DNA from: RGIG995 sp045603745
Lineage (GTDB): Bacteria; Bacillota; Clostridia; Oscillospirales; UBA644
Length of the DNA stretch: 64,000 nucleotides
Assembly (NCBI GenBank): GCA_045603745.1
Contig: JAZUMQ010000012.1
Span: forward strand, 1-64,000
Reading direction: 5' to 3'
Position 1 is the stretch's first letter. Each line of letters opens with the position of its first letter. Of the stretch, positions 1 through 8,887 are shown one piece after another. The position numbers and the translations under genes are program-made. The notes below the pieces were generated by a model, which worked only from the letters and a program-made list of their open reading frames with translations, was not told the DNA's origin and ran no database searches.

Positions 1-150
1 TCCCGTAGACAACAGCGCTCTTCTATGGTAAAATGAGTGTAATGCATACCCTTTCCTTTCTGTTATTTTGTTTTTCGTCAACTCATTATAACATGGATTG
101 GGTATGCATTGCAAGTGTTGCACTTAATAGTATAATTCACCATTTGTATA

Positions 151-182
151 AAAAACGCACCTGCAACCGCAGGTGCGTTTTT
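151..182. terminator. Bidirectional intrinsic terminator
   Basis: A perfect 14-bp inverted repeat with an AACC loop has A-rich left and T-rich right flanks, so it can terminate in both directions. It lies 90 bp past the end of the DUF212 gene and probably ends the minus-strand lipid block. Bases 1-150 hold no gene I can support. Confidence 0.75.
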
Positions 183-271
183 GTGGTAATAAGCCAAAAT
201 GAGAAAGGACCATGTGTTTCGGGTTCGTGGCTTTTTCACGCACCTTTTTTGTGCAAAACGTCTGTGCCCAA

Positions 272-736
272 TCATACCAAAAGGAAAAAGTGCAAGATTA
301 CCGCAACGCCGATGCCAATGACGGCGCCGATGACGATCTGTAAGGGAGTGTGCCCCACGAAGGTGTTCAGTGGTTCGTCCGAGAGATTTTTTCCGGCGTC
401 GGCTTCCAAGGTGTCTACCACTTTGTTCAGCAGTTTTGCTTGCTTTTCCGTTTCCCGGCGAACGCCCACGGCATCGCGGCAGACCACTACGGTCAAGATG
501 GCGCTGACGGCAAAGGCGGCACTGTTGAATCCCTCGGTCAGCCCGCACATGGTGGCAAGGGCGGTGACGGTGGCGGTGTGTCCGCTGGGCATTCCCCCAT
601 CGCCGAACAATCGACGGATTTCCAATTTTTTATTCGTCACGGCGTGAAGGATCGTTTTGACGATCTGTGCCGTCGCCCAAGCAGAAAGACAGGCGAGAAT
701 ACAGGGATTGGAAAACAGAGCAGTGAAAAAATTCAT
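272..736 (-). CDS. Divergent PAP2 family membrane protein (DUF212, YuiD-like)
   Basis: 154 residues, the usual length of the DUF212 family. Family signatures are all present: GGMPSGHTAT near residue 47, a D-x-x-GVRRETEKQAKLLN block in the middle, and FVGHTPLQ followed by a hydrophobic C-terminal helix. The N-terminus is also hydrophobic, so it is an integral membrane protein. The family is a remote relative of type 2 phosphatidic acid phosphatases; the substrate is not established. ATG at 736 is preceded by AGAAAGGA. It is the last gene of the minus-strand block, 16 bp after the alpha/beta hydrolase, and its lipid-phosphatase ancestry fits that neighbourhood. Confidence 0.85.
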   Translation of the reverse strand: MNFFTALFSNPCILACLSAWATAQIVKTILHAVTNKKLEIRRLFGDGGMPSGHTATVTALATMCGLTEGFNSAAFAVSAILTVVVCRDAVGVRRETEKQAKLLNKVVDTLEADAGKNLSDEPLNTFVGHTPLQIVIGAVIGIGVAVILHFFLLV

Positions 737-752
737 GAAGAAAGATCCTTTC

Positions 753-1835
753 TTACGCCACGACCGATGGGTCTTGGGTCAGTTCCTTCAAAAAGGTTTT
801 AATGGCATCGTCGTATTTTTCGGAATCCCGATACCGGAGCATCGAGTGGGTGGCATCTTCAAACCATACGATCTTTTTGTGCTTGCTTCCGCATTTCGCG
901 TAAAGTTTTTCCGCTTCTTCCGGAAGGGAATACAGATCTCCCGTTCCGTGAAGCATGAGAAGGGGACGGTCTAATTTTTCGATCACGTCAATCGGACCGT
1001 ATTTCATGGAATGGCCGGTGAGCAGTTTCATCCAGGCGTTGATGAAGGGAAGCCCGAACATGGGTTTTTTCAGTTCAATCATGTGATTGCGGAAACTTTC
1101 CCAAAAATTGGGATACATGCCGTCGGCGATCATGCCTTTGATATAATCGGGGCAATTTTTACTGGTCAATGCGTAGAGCGACCCGGCAGAACCGATGCAA
1201 ATGCCGTGAAACAGAATAAAATTCGTATGGTGATTCTCGTGAAGATATTTTGCCCAGTTGAGCAGATCTTTATGTTCTTCAAATCCCACGGTATTGTATT
1301 TTCCGTCGCTTTCTCCGTGGGCACGGTTGTCGATGGTTAAAACGTTATATCCGTTTTCCGAATAGGGGCGGGCGAAATAATAATTGTAGCACAGCCCTTC
1401 GGTGCGACCCGCCACCAAAATCACCGTTTTGTCCGAGGCGAAATCGTAAAATTCGCCGTACAGATTCAGCCCTTCGCTTACGATATGGACGTTTTGCTTC
1501 TTTTCTTGAAATTCTTCGCTCCACTGTAAACCGGTATCATACATTGCCAGATGTTCGGGGGAATTGTCGGAACACGCCCGGGTCCACTTGGTTTTTTTCG
1601 TCCGTTTCAGGTGCATGACGTAAACAACATACCCCACCAGAGTGTTGGGAGCAAAAAAGCCGAAAAAGAAGACCGACAAGGCAACGAGAACGACCCCCCA
1701 GATCACCGATCCCGCCGTGGCAAGCAGGCCGTGAGACAGAGGGAAAAGGGTGGCAAGTAAGGGCAATTCTGCCGAAAATTGCGCCGTAACAATGGGCAAC
1801 AGGGCAAGCAAAAGAGAGAGGAAAAAGGCGATCAT
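753..1835 (-). CDS. Membrane-anchored alpha/beta hydrolase with Cys nucleophile
   Basis: 360 residues. Residues 1-20 and about 38-75 are hydrophobic and should anchor the protein; the rest is an alpha/beta hydrolase domain. The nucleophile elbow reads GICIG around Cys213, where most lysophospholipase-like relatives have G-x-S-x-G. Asp300 (HGTGDLYS) and His330 (DATHS) complete a Cys-Asp-His triad like that of dienelactone hydrolases. The codon is TGC in this sequence. The start overlaps the stop of the acyltransferase by 4 bp (ATGA), so the two are translationally coupled. Inferred role: an esterase or thioesterase acting on acyl lipids. The substrate is unknown. Confidence 0.8.
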   Translation of the reverse strand: MIAFFLSLLLALLPIVTAQFSAELPLLATLFPLSHGLLATAGSVIWGVVLVALSVFFFGFFAPNTLVGYVVYVMHLKRTKKTKWTRACSDNSPEHLAMYDTGLQWSEEFQEKKQNVHIVSEGLNLYGEFYDFASDKTVILVAGRTEGLCYNYYFARPYSENGYNVLTIDNRAHGESDGKYNTVGFEEHKDLLNWAKYLHENHHTNFILFHGICIGSAGSLYALTSKNCPDYIKGMIADGMYPNFWESFRNHMIELKKPMFGLPFINAWMKLLTGHSMKYGPIDVIEKLDRPLLMLHGTGDLYSLPEEAEKLYAKCGSKHKKIVWFEDATHSMLRYRDSEKYDDAIKTFLKELTQDPSVVA

Positions 1836-2503
1836 AACGAGGGTTCCTTTCGGTTCTTCTTCAACCGGTCGGCTTGAATCCGCCGATCAAGTTCTTTTTG
1901 TAATTCCAGACATTTTTCCTGTACAATGCGGTTCAATTCCATGATCTGCTCCCGATTTGGGTTAACGTAGGGACAGTAATCGGAAAGGCGAATGGGGGTT
2001 CCGATGATGACGTGAACCCGCTTATTCCAACCGTAATTTCCGTCGGTGATCACCGGAACGATGGGCACGTCTGCCCGCTGGGCGATCATGATATAGCCGG
2101 TTTTAAATTCCCGCATGTTGCCGTCTTGGGTAATATAGGCTTCGGGGAAGATCTGAACGATCCGACCTTTTCGCAGGTGGGCGACGCTTTCGTCGATAAA
2201 TTTCATTCCCATGGTGTCTCGGTCGGATTTGATTCCCCCGAAAATGGACATTCCCCAGGCTAAAAATTTATGTTCAAAAATATCGCTTTTCAATACTACG
2301 TACAGTTTGCGAAAGGGAAAAAGCCCTGCGTTGACGATAAAATCATATACGTGATAGTGGTTTGACACGATCAGCGCACCGCCTTTCAGACGGCGGTTTT
2401 GTACGGTCTTGTCTTCGTAATAGATTTTCCGTTTGAAATAGGCAAGATACAACGGATACCCGGATAACAGTCCGTACCAACGCAAAATCTCTTTGTAGAT
2501 CAT
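1832..2503 (-). CDS. PlsC-like lysophospholipid acyltransferase
   Basis: 223 residues of the LPLAT/PlsC superfamily. The catalytic HX4D motif is visible as NHYHVYD near residue 48, and the substrate-binding motif is FPEA at about residue 119 rather than the usual FPEG. The C-terminus is strongly basic and could lie on the membrane face. It sits between the AMP-ligase/ACP gene (4-bp ATGA overlap with its stop) and the hydrolase (another 4-bp overlap), so the three are one translational unit. Inferred role: transfer of an acyl group, possibly straight from the carrier domain of the upstream ligase, to a lysolipid or other alcohol acceptor. Confidence 0.85.
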   Translation of the reverse strand: MIYKEILRWYGLLSGYPLYLAYFKRKIYYEDKTVQNRRLKGGALIVSNHYHVYDFIVNAGLFPFRKLYVVLKSDIFEHKFLAWGMSIFGGIKSDRDTMGMKFIDESVAHLRKGRIVQIFPEAYITQDGNMREFKTGYIMIAQRADVPIVPVITDGNYGWNKRVHVIIGTPIRLSDYCPYVNPNREQIMELNRIVQEKCLELQKELDRRIQADRLKKNRKEPSL

Positions 2504-4425
2504 TGCCGTTTTTCTCCTATGATTCGTACAAAATCGTTGAGGCAGTAGGAAAATTGCTCCATTTCAAATTCCAGTGTGATGCCGTATACTTCGTCGATTC
2601 GTCCGATGAGGGTGAAATAGTCCAGACTGGTGCCCCCCAAATCGTTCATGAAATGCCCCGTATCGGTGATTTTCTCTGGGGAAAGATTCAAAATTTCAGC
2701 AAAGATCTGACGCAGTTCCGTCTTCAGGGGAGATTCGGTCAAAGTTTCTTCGGTTTTTGGGGAACTGTCGAGGGTTTCAAACAACCGGACGGTTCCGTCT
2801 TTGATCTGGCGGCGCAACCGGGCACGGCTGACTTTGATCTCTTTGGGAGCAAGGATCGGGTCGTGGGTGAAGCGAATCTCTTTGACTTGGTAAGTCAGGG
2901 GCAATTTGTCGTTCCCCGCGGTGATTTCTTCCATCAAAAGTGTTTTTTGTCGGTCGGTCATGTTTTCGGGAATCTGTACCACCAACATCAATTTTTCGTT
3001 ATTTTCGTCTCCGGTGACGGTAAAATTTTGGGCTTGGGTCAAGGAAAAGACCTGTTCCGCGAAATCCGGATTGAGATTTTCCCCCTCGTCGCCGAAGACC
3101 AGATCCGAGGCTCTTCCGGAAATCAGATATTGTCCCTGTTGATTTTTGGTCATCAAATCTCCGGTATTAAACCATTCCCCCATGGGACATTCCAGACCGT
3201 CCACCGTCATGTTCCCGCAAAGGGATTCTCCTTTGACCAGCAACCGTCCGTCACAGTCAATGCGATACGCCACCGACGAAAAGGGTTTTCCGATGGTCGC
3301 AAGCACCCGCTGAGCCATTTTTGGGGAAAGATCCACAGACGTGATCCCGATCTCGCTCATGCCGTAGCCGTTGCAGAGGTGATACCCCATACCGTTGATC
3401 AGATCCAAGGTAGAAGGCTTGATGGCACTGCCTCCGGAAATGCAGAAGACGATGGTTTCTCCGAACAATTTTGCTCGAACGTCTTTGAATAGGATTTTTG
3501 CCACCGCTTGCCCCAATTTTGGAGTACAATTCTGCAGAGTCCGGGAAAGTTTTAATCCGGTCTCTAATTTTTTCAACGTTTTTGGATCGGCAGATGCCTC
3601 TTTCAGGATACTTTTTTCCACCGCCGCCCACAACAAGGGCACGGCAAAAATGTGGGTCACGCCCCGATCCCGGACGGTGCGCAAAAGATTTTGGGGGTTC
3701 ATATCCGGGGGAAATACAAAGGTCGCCCCGAAAAAGGAATACCATAAAAATACCGCTTCCAGCCCGAAAATATGATACAACGGCAGAAACATCAGATGTT
3801 TGATCTGCCCCTTGTAATCTCCCACGATATTGGGGTTTTCGTCCATCATTTTGTCGACGTTCAGAATTTGTGCCGCTACGTTTTTCCCCCGATAGATACA
3901 GACCTTTTTACTCAAGGTCGTTCCGCTGGTGGAGAGGGCAAAGCCGTCGCCGAAAGGAACTTCCGGCGTAAGATGGTCGGAATCGGTTATCAGCTCTTGA
4001 TAGCAAACCGTTTTTGTCCCCAGTTCCGGGGCGTCGTCTACGCAGACCGTCAAGGTCGCTTCTAAGGTGCGCAACGCTTCTGCGGCAAAGTCTGCGGGTT
4101 GGCGCAGATTGATCAGATAAGGCAGATTTCCGCTTTTTAAAATCGCCCAGAACAAAAGGATCCATTGGGGCTTATTTTCTCCATAAAGACCGATAAATTG
4201 CCCGGTCTGACCGTGGTTTGCCGCAAGAATTCCCCGGGCGGCAAGTTCGATTTCCTCCCGGGCTTGGCGATAGGTCTTGCGGGAAGACGCCCCGACCAGA
4301 GAAGCGTCTTCCGTCATCACGGCATCGCCATGCTCAAATATAATGTTGTAAATCGTTTCCATGGTTCGGGGAGAATTTGCCAATCGACGGCAATTTGCCC
4401 GAATTTGTTTCTGAAGTAACGTCAT
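2500..4425 (-). CDS. AMP-forming acyl ligase fused to a C-terminal acyl carrier domain
   Basis: 641 residues. An ANL-family adenylation domain spans about 1-545: STSGTTLSKK (165-174) is the ATP-binding A3 loop, YGMSEIG (354-360) the A5 motif, TGD at 421-423 the A7 motif, and a lysine near 529-531 could be the A10 lysine. A carrier domain covers about 565-641, with DLGGTSLDY placing the phosphopantetheine attachment at Ser600. The protein should therefore activate a carboxylic acid, probably a fatty acid, and load it on its own carrier. This resembles the synthetase half of Aas with an added carrier. It starts at ATG 4425, just after a heptamer repeat tract, and overlaps the acyltransferase by 4 bp. 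Confidence 0.85.
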   Translation of the reverse strand: MTLLQKQIRANCRRLANSPRTMETIYNIIFEHGDAVMTEDASLVGASSRKTYRQAREEIELAARGILAANHGQTGQFIGLYGENKPQWILLFWAILKSGNLPYLINLRQPADFAAEALRTLEATLTVCVDDAPELGTKTVCYQELITDSDHLTPEVPFGDGFALSTSGTTLSKKVCIYRGKNVAAQILNVDKMMDENPNIVGDYKGQIKHLMFLPLYHIFGLEAVFLWYSFFGATFVFPPDMNPQNLLRTVRDRGVTHIFAVPLLWAAVEKSILKEASADPKTLKKLETGLKLSRTLQNCTPKLGQAVAKILFKDVRAKLFGETIVFCISGGSAIKPSTLDLINGMGYHLCNGYGMSEIGITSVDLSPKMAQRVLATIGKPFSSVAYRIDCDGRLLVKGESLCGNMTVDGLECPMGEWFNTGDLMTKNQQGQYLISGRASDLVFGDEGENLNPDFAEQVFSLTQAQNFTVTGDENNEKLMLVVQIPENMTDRQKTLLMEEITAGNDKLPLTYQVKEIRFTHDPILAPKEIKVSRARLRRQIKDGTVRLFETLDSSPKTEETLTESPLKTELRQIFAEILNLSPEKITDTGHFMNDLGGTSLDYFTLIGRIDEVYGITLEFEMEQFSYCLNDFVRIIGEKRQ

Positions 4426-4430
4426 AATAA

Positions 4431-4472
4431 GAGTGGAGAGTGGAGAGTGAAGAGTGGAGAGTGAAGAGTGAA
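4431..4472. repeat. Heptamer tandem repeat (GAGTGRA)6
   Basis: Six consecutive 7-bp units with phase kept throughout: GAGTGGA twice, GAGTGAA, GAGTGGA, then GAGTGAA twice. The tract lies 5 bp upstream of the ligase-ACP start codon, where its minus-strand complement (TTCACTC) replaces a normal Shine-Dalgarno sequence. Confidence 0.9.
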
Positions 4473-4480
4473 GATATTAT

Positions 4481-4522
4481 TTTGCACTTTGCACTTTGCA
4501 TTCTGCATTTTGTATTTTGCAC
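4481..4522. repeat. Heptamer tandem repeat (TTTGCAY)6
   Basis: A second heptamer family directly follows the first: six 7-bp units of TTTGCAC/TTTGCAT type with three variant bases. Together the two tracts fill about 92 bp between the transporter and the ligase, interrupted only by a short AT spacer (4473-4480). Confidence 0.88.
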
Positions 4523-4585
4523 TGCCGTCCCCGGCCCGAAGAGTTGGGGAAGGGGGGACCGCCAAAAGCGGTGGAAGGGGTGCAT

Positions 4586-5914
4586 TTATTTGTGTTCTTT
4601 CCCAAGATTCGCAATGGACTTGGGCAGGAAGAACGCCATGACGAAAGCGGTCATGCAGGCGATGGCGATGATCAGGGTCATGTAGGGAATTCCGTTGCTT
4701 TGTTTCAAGAAAACCAACATGGGGCCGGAAGCCAATCCGGCGGCAGCTCCTTCAAACAAGCCTTGAACGGCAAAATACATGGACGAGGCGCAGATTCCGG
4801 TGCGGGCGTTTTCTTCCGCCGCCAACTGAGAGGGAATGGTATAAGTAATGGAGAAAAAGGTTCCCATGGCAAGGGAGACGATCAAGCCGCAGAGGATTGC
4901 CACGGGTAACATATACTGCATGGGCAACATACGACAGACGAACATCAAGATCATGGCGAAAGAATAGACCAAAAGGCAATACTGGAATCCGAATTTAATG
5001 CCTTTTTTCTTAACCATTTTGTTGTAGATCTGCAAAGTAAAGGGCACGGGGGCGAAGGACGACGCCATCACCAAGGTCATGTTCAGTCCGGTGGACGAGA
5101 AAAATTCGTTGATGCCGCTTAAGAACAACTGAAGCCCGAAATTCATCACCGAAGCGCAGAGCATCCAGTAGATAAAGTGCTTATTACGGAAAGAATAAGT
5201 AATGGATTTTACGAATCCGACCCCTTTTGCGTCTTTGGATCCTTCGGGAATTCCGTCCTTGGTAGAAGGCTCTTTGATCATGAACAGAGGGATAAACATA
5301 CTTGCCGCCAAGGGGAGGAACAGCAGAGCGACCCAACGAATGTTCAATCTTCCAATGTTGACGAACACCGGAACGAGGGCAAAGGAAATGGAGAAATAGA
5401 CCACGTCGCAGATGGATTTGACGTTGGATAAAAACAGGCGATCCCGATCGTTGTCCAAAATTTCCGCGAAGGTGGCGTAATAGGTCACCATGGTCAGGGT
5501 GTATGCCCCATAGAACAGGCAAAGAAGTCCGGCAAACCAAATGGTATTCAATACGGTGGAACCGTTATTGAGGGGTACCAAAAACAGAAGATAGGCGATG
5601 AGCATGGGGATATAGCCGATGAGAATGGCGGGACGGCGACGCCCCCAGCGGGTCTTCAAATTGTCGGTAAACGACGCCAAGGGAATGTCGATGATTCCGT
5701 CTACTGCTTTTGCGATGAGGATCAACGTTGCCCAAATGCCGGCGATGACCAGGTTTTTATCGGTATAGGTCCAAAATCCGATGTCTTCCTGGGCAAAGCC
5801 CCCGGTCAGAAGGGCGGAACAGAGGTACGAGCCGACGATCATGTTCAGCATATTTACCCCGATGCCGGAGCAACCGTACAGAATCATCTGCCATTTTTTG
5901 GTTAAGATTTTCAT
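4586..5914 (-). CDS. MFS / GPH-type cation symporter family transporter
   Basis: 442 residues from ATG 5914, which has AGGAA placed well upstream; a longer frame to 5983 has no ribosome site. There are about 12 hydrophobic segments. LKTRWGRRRP in the loop after helix 2 resembles the glycoside-pentoside-hexuronide (MelB) group of the major facilitator superfamily. The substrate cannot be read from sequence. The gene lies between fakA-like and ligase-ACP genes, all on the minus strand. By context it could move a lipid or lysolipid, as LplT (also MFS) does next to Aas, but GPH proteins usually carry sugars, so that is only a guess. Confidence 0.8.
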   Translation of the reverse strand: MKILTKKWQMILYGCSGIGVNMLNMIVGSYLCSALLTGGFAQEDIGFWTYTDKNLVIAGIWATLILIAKAVDGIIDIPLASFTDNLKTRWGRRRPAILIGYIPMLIAYLLFLVPLNNGSTVLNTIWFAGLLCLFYGAYTLTMVTYYATFAEILDNDRDRLFLSNVKSICDVVYFSISFALVPVFVNIGRLNIRWVALLFLPLAASMFIPLFMIKEPSTKDGIPEGSKDAKGVGFVKSITYSFRNKHFIYWMLCASVMNFGLQLFLSGINEFFSSTGLNMTLVMASSFAPVPFTLQIYNKMVKKKGIKFGFQYCLLVYSFAMILMFVCRMLPMQYMLPVAILCGLIVSLAMGTFFSITYTIPSQLAAEENARTGICASSMYFAVQGLFEGAAAGLASGPMLVFLKQSNGIPYMTLIIAIACMTAFVMAFFLPKSIANLGKEHK

Positions 5915-5992
5915 TTGTTTTTCCTGCCTTTTTAAAAAGTAAAGAGTGGAGATAACGTATTTTTTATCTCTTTCGGCGAACAAAATTTTCCG

Positions 5993-7633
5993 TCATTCAA
6001 AAGAAATAAGTAGATCAAAGTTGTCGTTTCCGGTGGAGATGATGTCCAGGTCGGTGAGCGGGTGGTGCTTTTCCAGGTACGCAGAGACCGAGTCCAATTC
6101 TTCCTGGGGCACCGTTTGACCGGCAAAGAGGGTGACGGTGTCCCGGTCGGAATCCCGCAAAACCGTTTCCAGCGTGCGCACCATGACGGCAATGCGTTCC
6201 TTTGCGACTCCCAGAAGTTCCGATCCGGAAAATGCCAAAAAGTCGTCTTTTTCAATGCTTGCGCCGTTGAAAACGCTGTTCTTTGAAGCTTGGGTGATCA
6301 AAACCGTATAGACGTTTGCGATGATCTCCCGGATCTCCTCTGCCAAAACTGTTTTGTCGGGGGCTTCAAAATCCATCATCGACAGGGCGGCGTAACATTC
6401 CGCCACGGATTTTGTGTCGAATACGGTGACCTTTCCGCCGGCGTAAAATCCGCCCGCTTGCAACGCTGCAAGGTTGGAATTTTTGCTGTTGGGAAAGACG
6501 AAAATTTCCTTTGCCCCGGTCATTTCAAAGGCTTTAAGGAAATCTTTGGTGGAAGGTTGAACGCTTTTGTCTCCCGAAATTACCATATCTGCCCCCATGT
6601 TTCGGAACAGATCTTTTATCACCGGATCGTGGGTGACGGCAACTACGGCGAAATCGCCGTATTCCTTGTTCCCGCAAAGTTCTACGGCGGGAACGGTTTC
6701 GGAATGTTGCACGCTCATGTTTTCTACTTTCAGCGTCAGAAATTCTCCGAACCGATGGGCGTAAGACAATACCGTTTCCGGGGTGTGGGTGTGGACGTGA
6801 ACCTTGACTTTATCGTCCTCAAACACCGTCACCACCGATTCTCCCAATTCCATGATCTGTTCCCGGAATCGGTCGGGGTCGGGGGATTCTTTTCCATGGG
6901 TGTGTTGCAATAAAAATTCAGTGCAGTAGCCGTATTCAAAGGTACTGTGGGAGTGAAACCGGGAATAATCTATGGATTCTTCCGGTTTCGGGTCGGGAAG
7001 GAACGGTGCGATGGGTTCGTTGTTCAGATATTTTTCCATTCCCTCAAAGACGTAGATGATCCCTGCCCCTCCGCTATCCACCACCCCGGCGGATTTCAGA
7101 ATGGGTAAAAGTTCGGGGGTGTTTTTCAAAGAACGTCTTGCTTCTTCCAAAAACAGAGAAAACAGATCGTTGATTCCGGAAATTTTTTCTTGATCCAAAT
7201 CCTTTTTTACCTGCGCCGAGGCTTCCCGCAATACGGTCAAAATCGTGCCTTCCACCGGGTGTGCCACGGCTTTGTAGGCACAGTCCACGCCGGCCAGAAG
7301 GGCGGAAACGGTCTGTTGGCAATTCGCTTCGGTTTGTTCAAAGAAACATTCGGAAAATCCTTTGAAAAACTGGGACGTGATGACCCCGGAATTCCCCCGG
7401 GCGCCAAAGACCACGGCTTTTGCAAATTTTTTGGAGAGTTCCGGCAATTCTTCGGAAAGACCGTTGATGGCGTTAAACCCGTTTTGCAAGGTCTTTACCA
7501 TGTTGGTGCCCGTGTCTCCGTCGGGAACGGGGAAGACGTTCAGGTCGTTGACTTGGTCGCAATACAGGGTCAGATTCCGGATTCCGTAATCAATCAGATT
7601 CTGATAATGTTTGCCGTTTATCGTACGTATCAT
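5993..7633 (-). CDS. fakA: FakA-like protein: DAK2 (DhaL) domain plus DegV-like domain
   Basis: 546 residues starting at ATG 7633, with GGAG at good spacing; the frame upstream to 7762 is overlap with the neighbour. Residues 1-190 are a DhaL/DAK2 nucleotide-binding domain with NVFPVPDGDTGTNM, whose Asp38 and Asp40 would bind Mg-ADP, and GARGNSGVI. The C-terminal 300 residues form the YloV/FakA region. In characterised Firmicutes FakA phosphorylates fatty acids held by FakB, giving acyl-phosphate for PlsX/PlsY. The adjacent DegV gene, 17 bp upstream, is the natural FakB partner. YloV paralogues of unknown role exist, so the exact substrate is inferred. Confidence 0.82.
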   Translation of the reverse strand: MIRTINGKHYQNLIDYGIRNLTLYCDQVNDLNVFPVPDGDTGTNMVKTLQNGFNAINGLSEELPELSKKFAKAVVFGARGNSGVITSQFFKGFSECFFEQTEANCQQTVSALLAGVDCAYKAVAHPVEGTILTVLREASAQVKKDLDQEKISGINDLFSLFLEEARRSLKNTPELLPILKSAGVVDSGGAGIIYVFEGMEKYLNNEPIAPFLPDPKPEESIDYSRFHSHSTFEYGYCTEFLLQHTHGKESPDPDRFREQIMELGESVVTVFEDDKVKVHVHTHTPETVLSYAHRFGEFLTLKVENMSVQHSETVPAVELCGNKEYGDFAVVAVTHDPVIKDLFRNMGADMVISGDKSVQPSTKDFLKAFEMTGAKEIFVFPNSKNSNLAALQAGGFYAGGKVTVFDTKSVAECYAALSMMDFEAPDKTVLAEEIREIIANVYTVLITQASKNSVFNGASIEKDDFLAFSGSELLGVAKERIAVMVRTLETVLRDSDRDTVTLFAGQTVPQEELDSVSAYLEKHHPLTDLDIISTGNDNFDLLISFE

Positions 7634-7650
7634 AAAATCTCCAAATCCCT

Positions 7651-8580
7651 TTATTTCCCAAGGATCTTGTTCATGGCTTCTCTTTCCGCTGACAGGTCTT
7701 CGGAAATGGGAGCACCCAGATAATAGATTCCGATCATGCCGGGGCCGATGTTTGCCCCACAACCGGAAAAGACGTCAGAAAGATAAACTTTTTTCGGATT
7801 CAGCTCTTTTTCGATCATCTCTTTCAGGGTCTTTGCATACAGTTCCCGATCGGAGTGGGAAATGATGACGAATTGATTTTCAATATCGTCGGCGGTTTTT
7901 TTTACGTATTTCACCGTAATATCCAGCGCCTTTTTAATGCCCTTTGCTTTGGTCAGTACGGTAGTGTAGCCGTCGGCGTTGCAGTCTCCCATGGGCTTGA
8001 CCCCGGCAAAGGAACCCATAATGGCTTTCCCCATGGTGATCCGTCCCCGGCGGGCGACGTACATCAGATCGTCAATGGGACCCATTTGGTGTACCCGAAT
8101 TTTATTTTCTTCCAGCCAATCAACGACTTCCTGCATGGTCTTTCCCTCGTTCTTCAACCGATGGGCGTGGGCGACCAAAAGCCCGAAGGCGCCGGACATA
8201 CGGAAGGAGTCGAAGCAATAGATCTCCGCTTCGGGGTGGGCTTCCCGTACCCGATTGGCGGCAACGCAAGAGAAATCGTAGGTCCCGGAGATCTTGGAAG
8301 AAATGGACATACTCAAAATGCCGTACCCTTCCGTTACGTACTTGGTGAAGATCTCGCAATATTCTTCTAAATTCGGGGGTGCGGTAGTGATCTTTACTTT
8401 TTTATCCCCCAATTTTTGATAGAATTCGTCTCGGGAGATCAGATCCCAATTCAACTGGGTCAGCATTTCCTGTCCGTCGATGGTGATATGTCCTTTTATA
8501 TAATCCGAAACGGCGAAATCTTTCCGCAGTTCCTTGGAAAGGTCACAGGTCAGATCTGCCAAAATTACAAAATCTTTCAT
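7651..8580 (-). CDS. fakB: DegV family fatty-acid-binding protein (FakB-like)
   Basis: 309 residues from ATG 8580, which has a strong GGAGG; the longer frame to 8601 adds seven residues without its own site. DegV hallmarks: an N-terminal ILADLTCDLS, ITTAPPN near residue 60, SISSKISGTYD near 90 and a C-terminal GPGMIGIYYLG. The family holds one fatty acid in a buried tunnel and presents the carboxylate to FakA. It is the first gene of the transcript: a promoter lies at 8645-8673 and fakA starts 17 bp after its stop. The pair places fatty acid activation directly upstream of an acyl ligase and acyltransferase. Confidence 0.85.
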   Translation of the reverse strand: MKDFVILADLTCDLSKELRKDFAVSDYIKGHITIDGQEMLTQLNWDLISRDEFYQKLGDKKVKITTAPPNLEEYCEIFTKYVTEGYGILSMSISSKISGTYDFSCVAANRVREAHPEAEIYCFDSFRMSGAFGLLVAHAHRLKNEGKTMQEVVDWLEENKIRVHQMGPIDDLMYVARRGRITMGKAIMGSFAGVKPMGDCNADGYTTVLTKAKGIKKALDITVKYVKKTADDIENQFVIISHSDRELYAKTLKEMIEKELNPKKVYLSDVFSGCGANIGPGMIGIYYLGAPISEDLSAEREAMNKILGK

Positions 8581-8644
8581 GGATACGTCCTCCAATGACA
8601 CGAGATAATTTCACATTTTATACAATTATGACACAATTACCTAC

Positions 8645-8673
8645 ATTATAACATATTTCGACGAAAATTGCAA
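8645..8673 (-). promoter_or_regulatory. Sigma-A type promoter for the fakB-fakA transcript
   Basis: Minus strand TTGCAA, 17-bp spacer, TATAAT, about 65 bp upstream of the fakB start. The leader between them shows no recognisable riboswitch. Confidence 0.65.
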
Positions 8674-8762
8674 TATGTTTCCCTTGAAATCCCTCTAAAA
8701 ATTTTTACCAGTTGATTGCATCAAAAGAAAGTATGATTTTCCCGCCGTAAATTATGATAAAA

Positions 8763-8783
8763 GCCGACCCGGACAGGGTCGGC
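8763..8783 (-). terminator. Intrinsic terminator downstream of the 8888-9325 gene
   Basis: GCCGACCC/GGGTCGGC stem with a 5-nt loop, followed on the minus strand by TTTTATC. It ends the dapA/ACT-like transcript before the fakB promoter. Confidence 0.75.
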
Positions 8784-8808
8784 ATGAAAATTTTATTCGG
8801 TTTCTCGC

Positions 8809-8870
8809 CGCAAGCAGTTGCGACCTATGGTGCTTCTTCCCGGTTCTCTTTTTTTCTGAAAAAAAAGAAC
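8809..8870. repeat. Dispersed double-hairpin element, copy A (diverged)
   Basis: An inverted repeat GTTCTCTTTTTTTC / GAAAAAAAAGAAC (8843-8870) with a small CGCAA/TTGCG hairpin (8809-8822) beside it. The arrangement matches the better preserved copies at 13955, 24999 and 45330. It lies just past the 3' end of the 8888-9325 gene. Confidence 0.6.
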
Positions 8871-8887
8871 GTTATGCGCTTTTTATT

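Noticed and set aside
2503..3492. Long plus-strand frame of 329 codons opposite the AMP ligase
   Set aside because: It has no ribosome site, no recognisable domains and lies fully antisense to an obvious enzyme; GC-rich codon structure opens such shadow frames.
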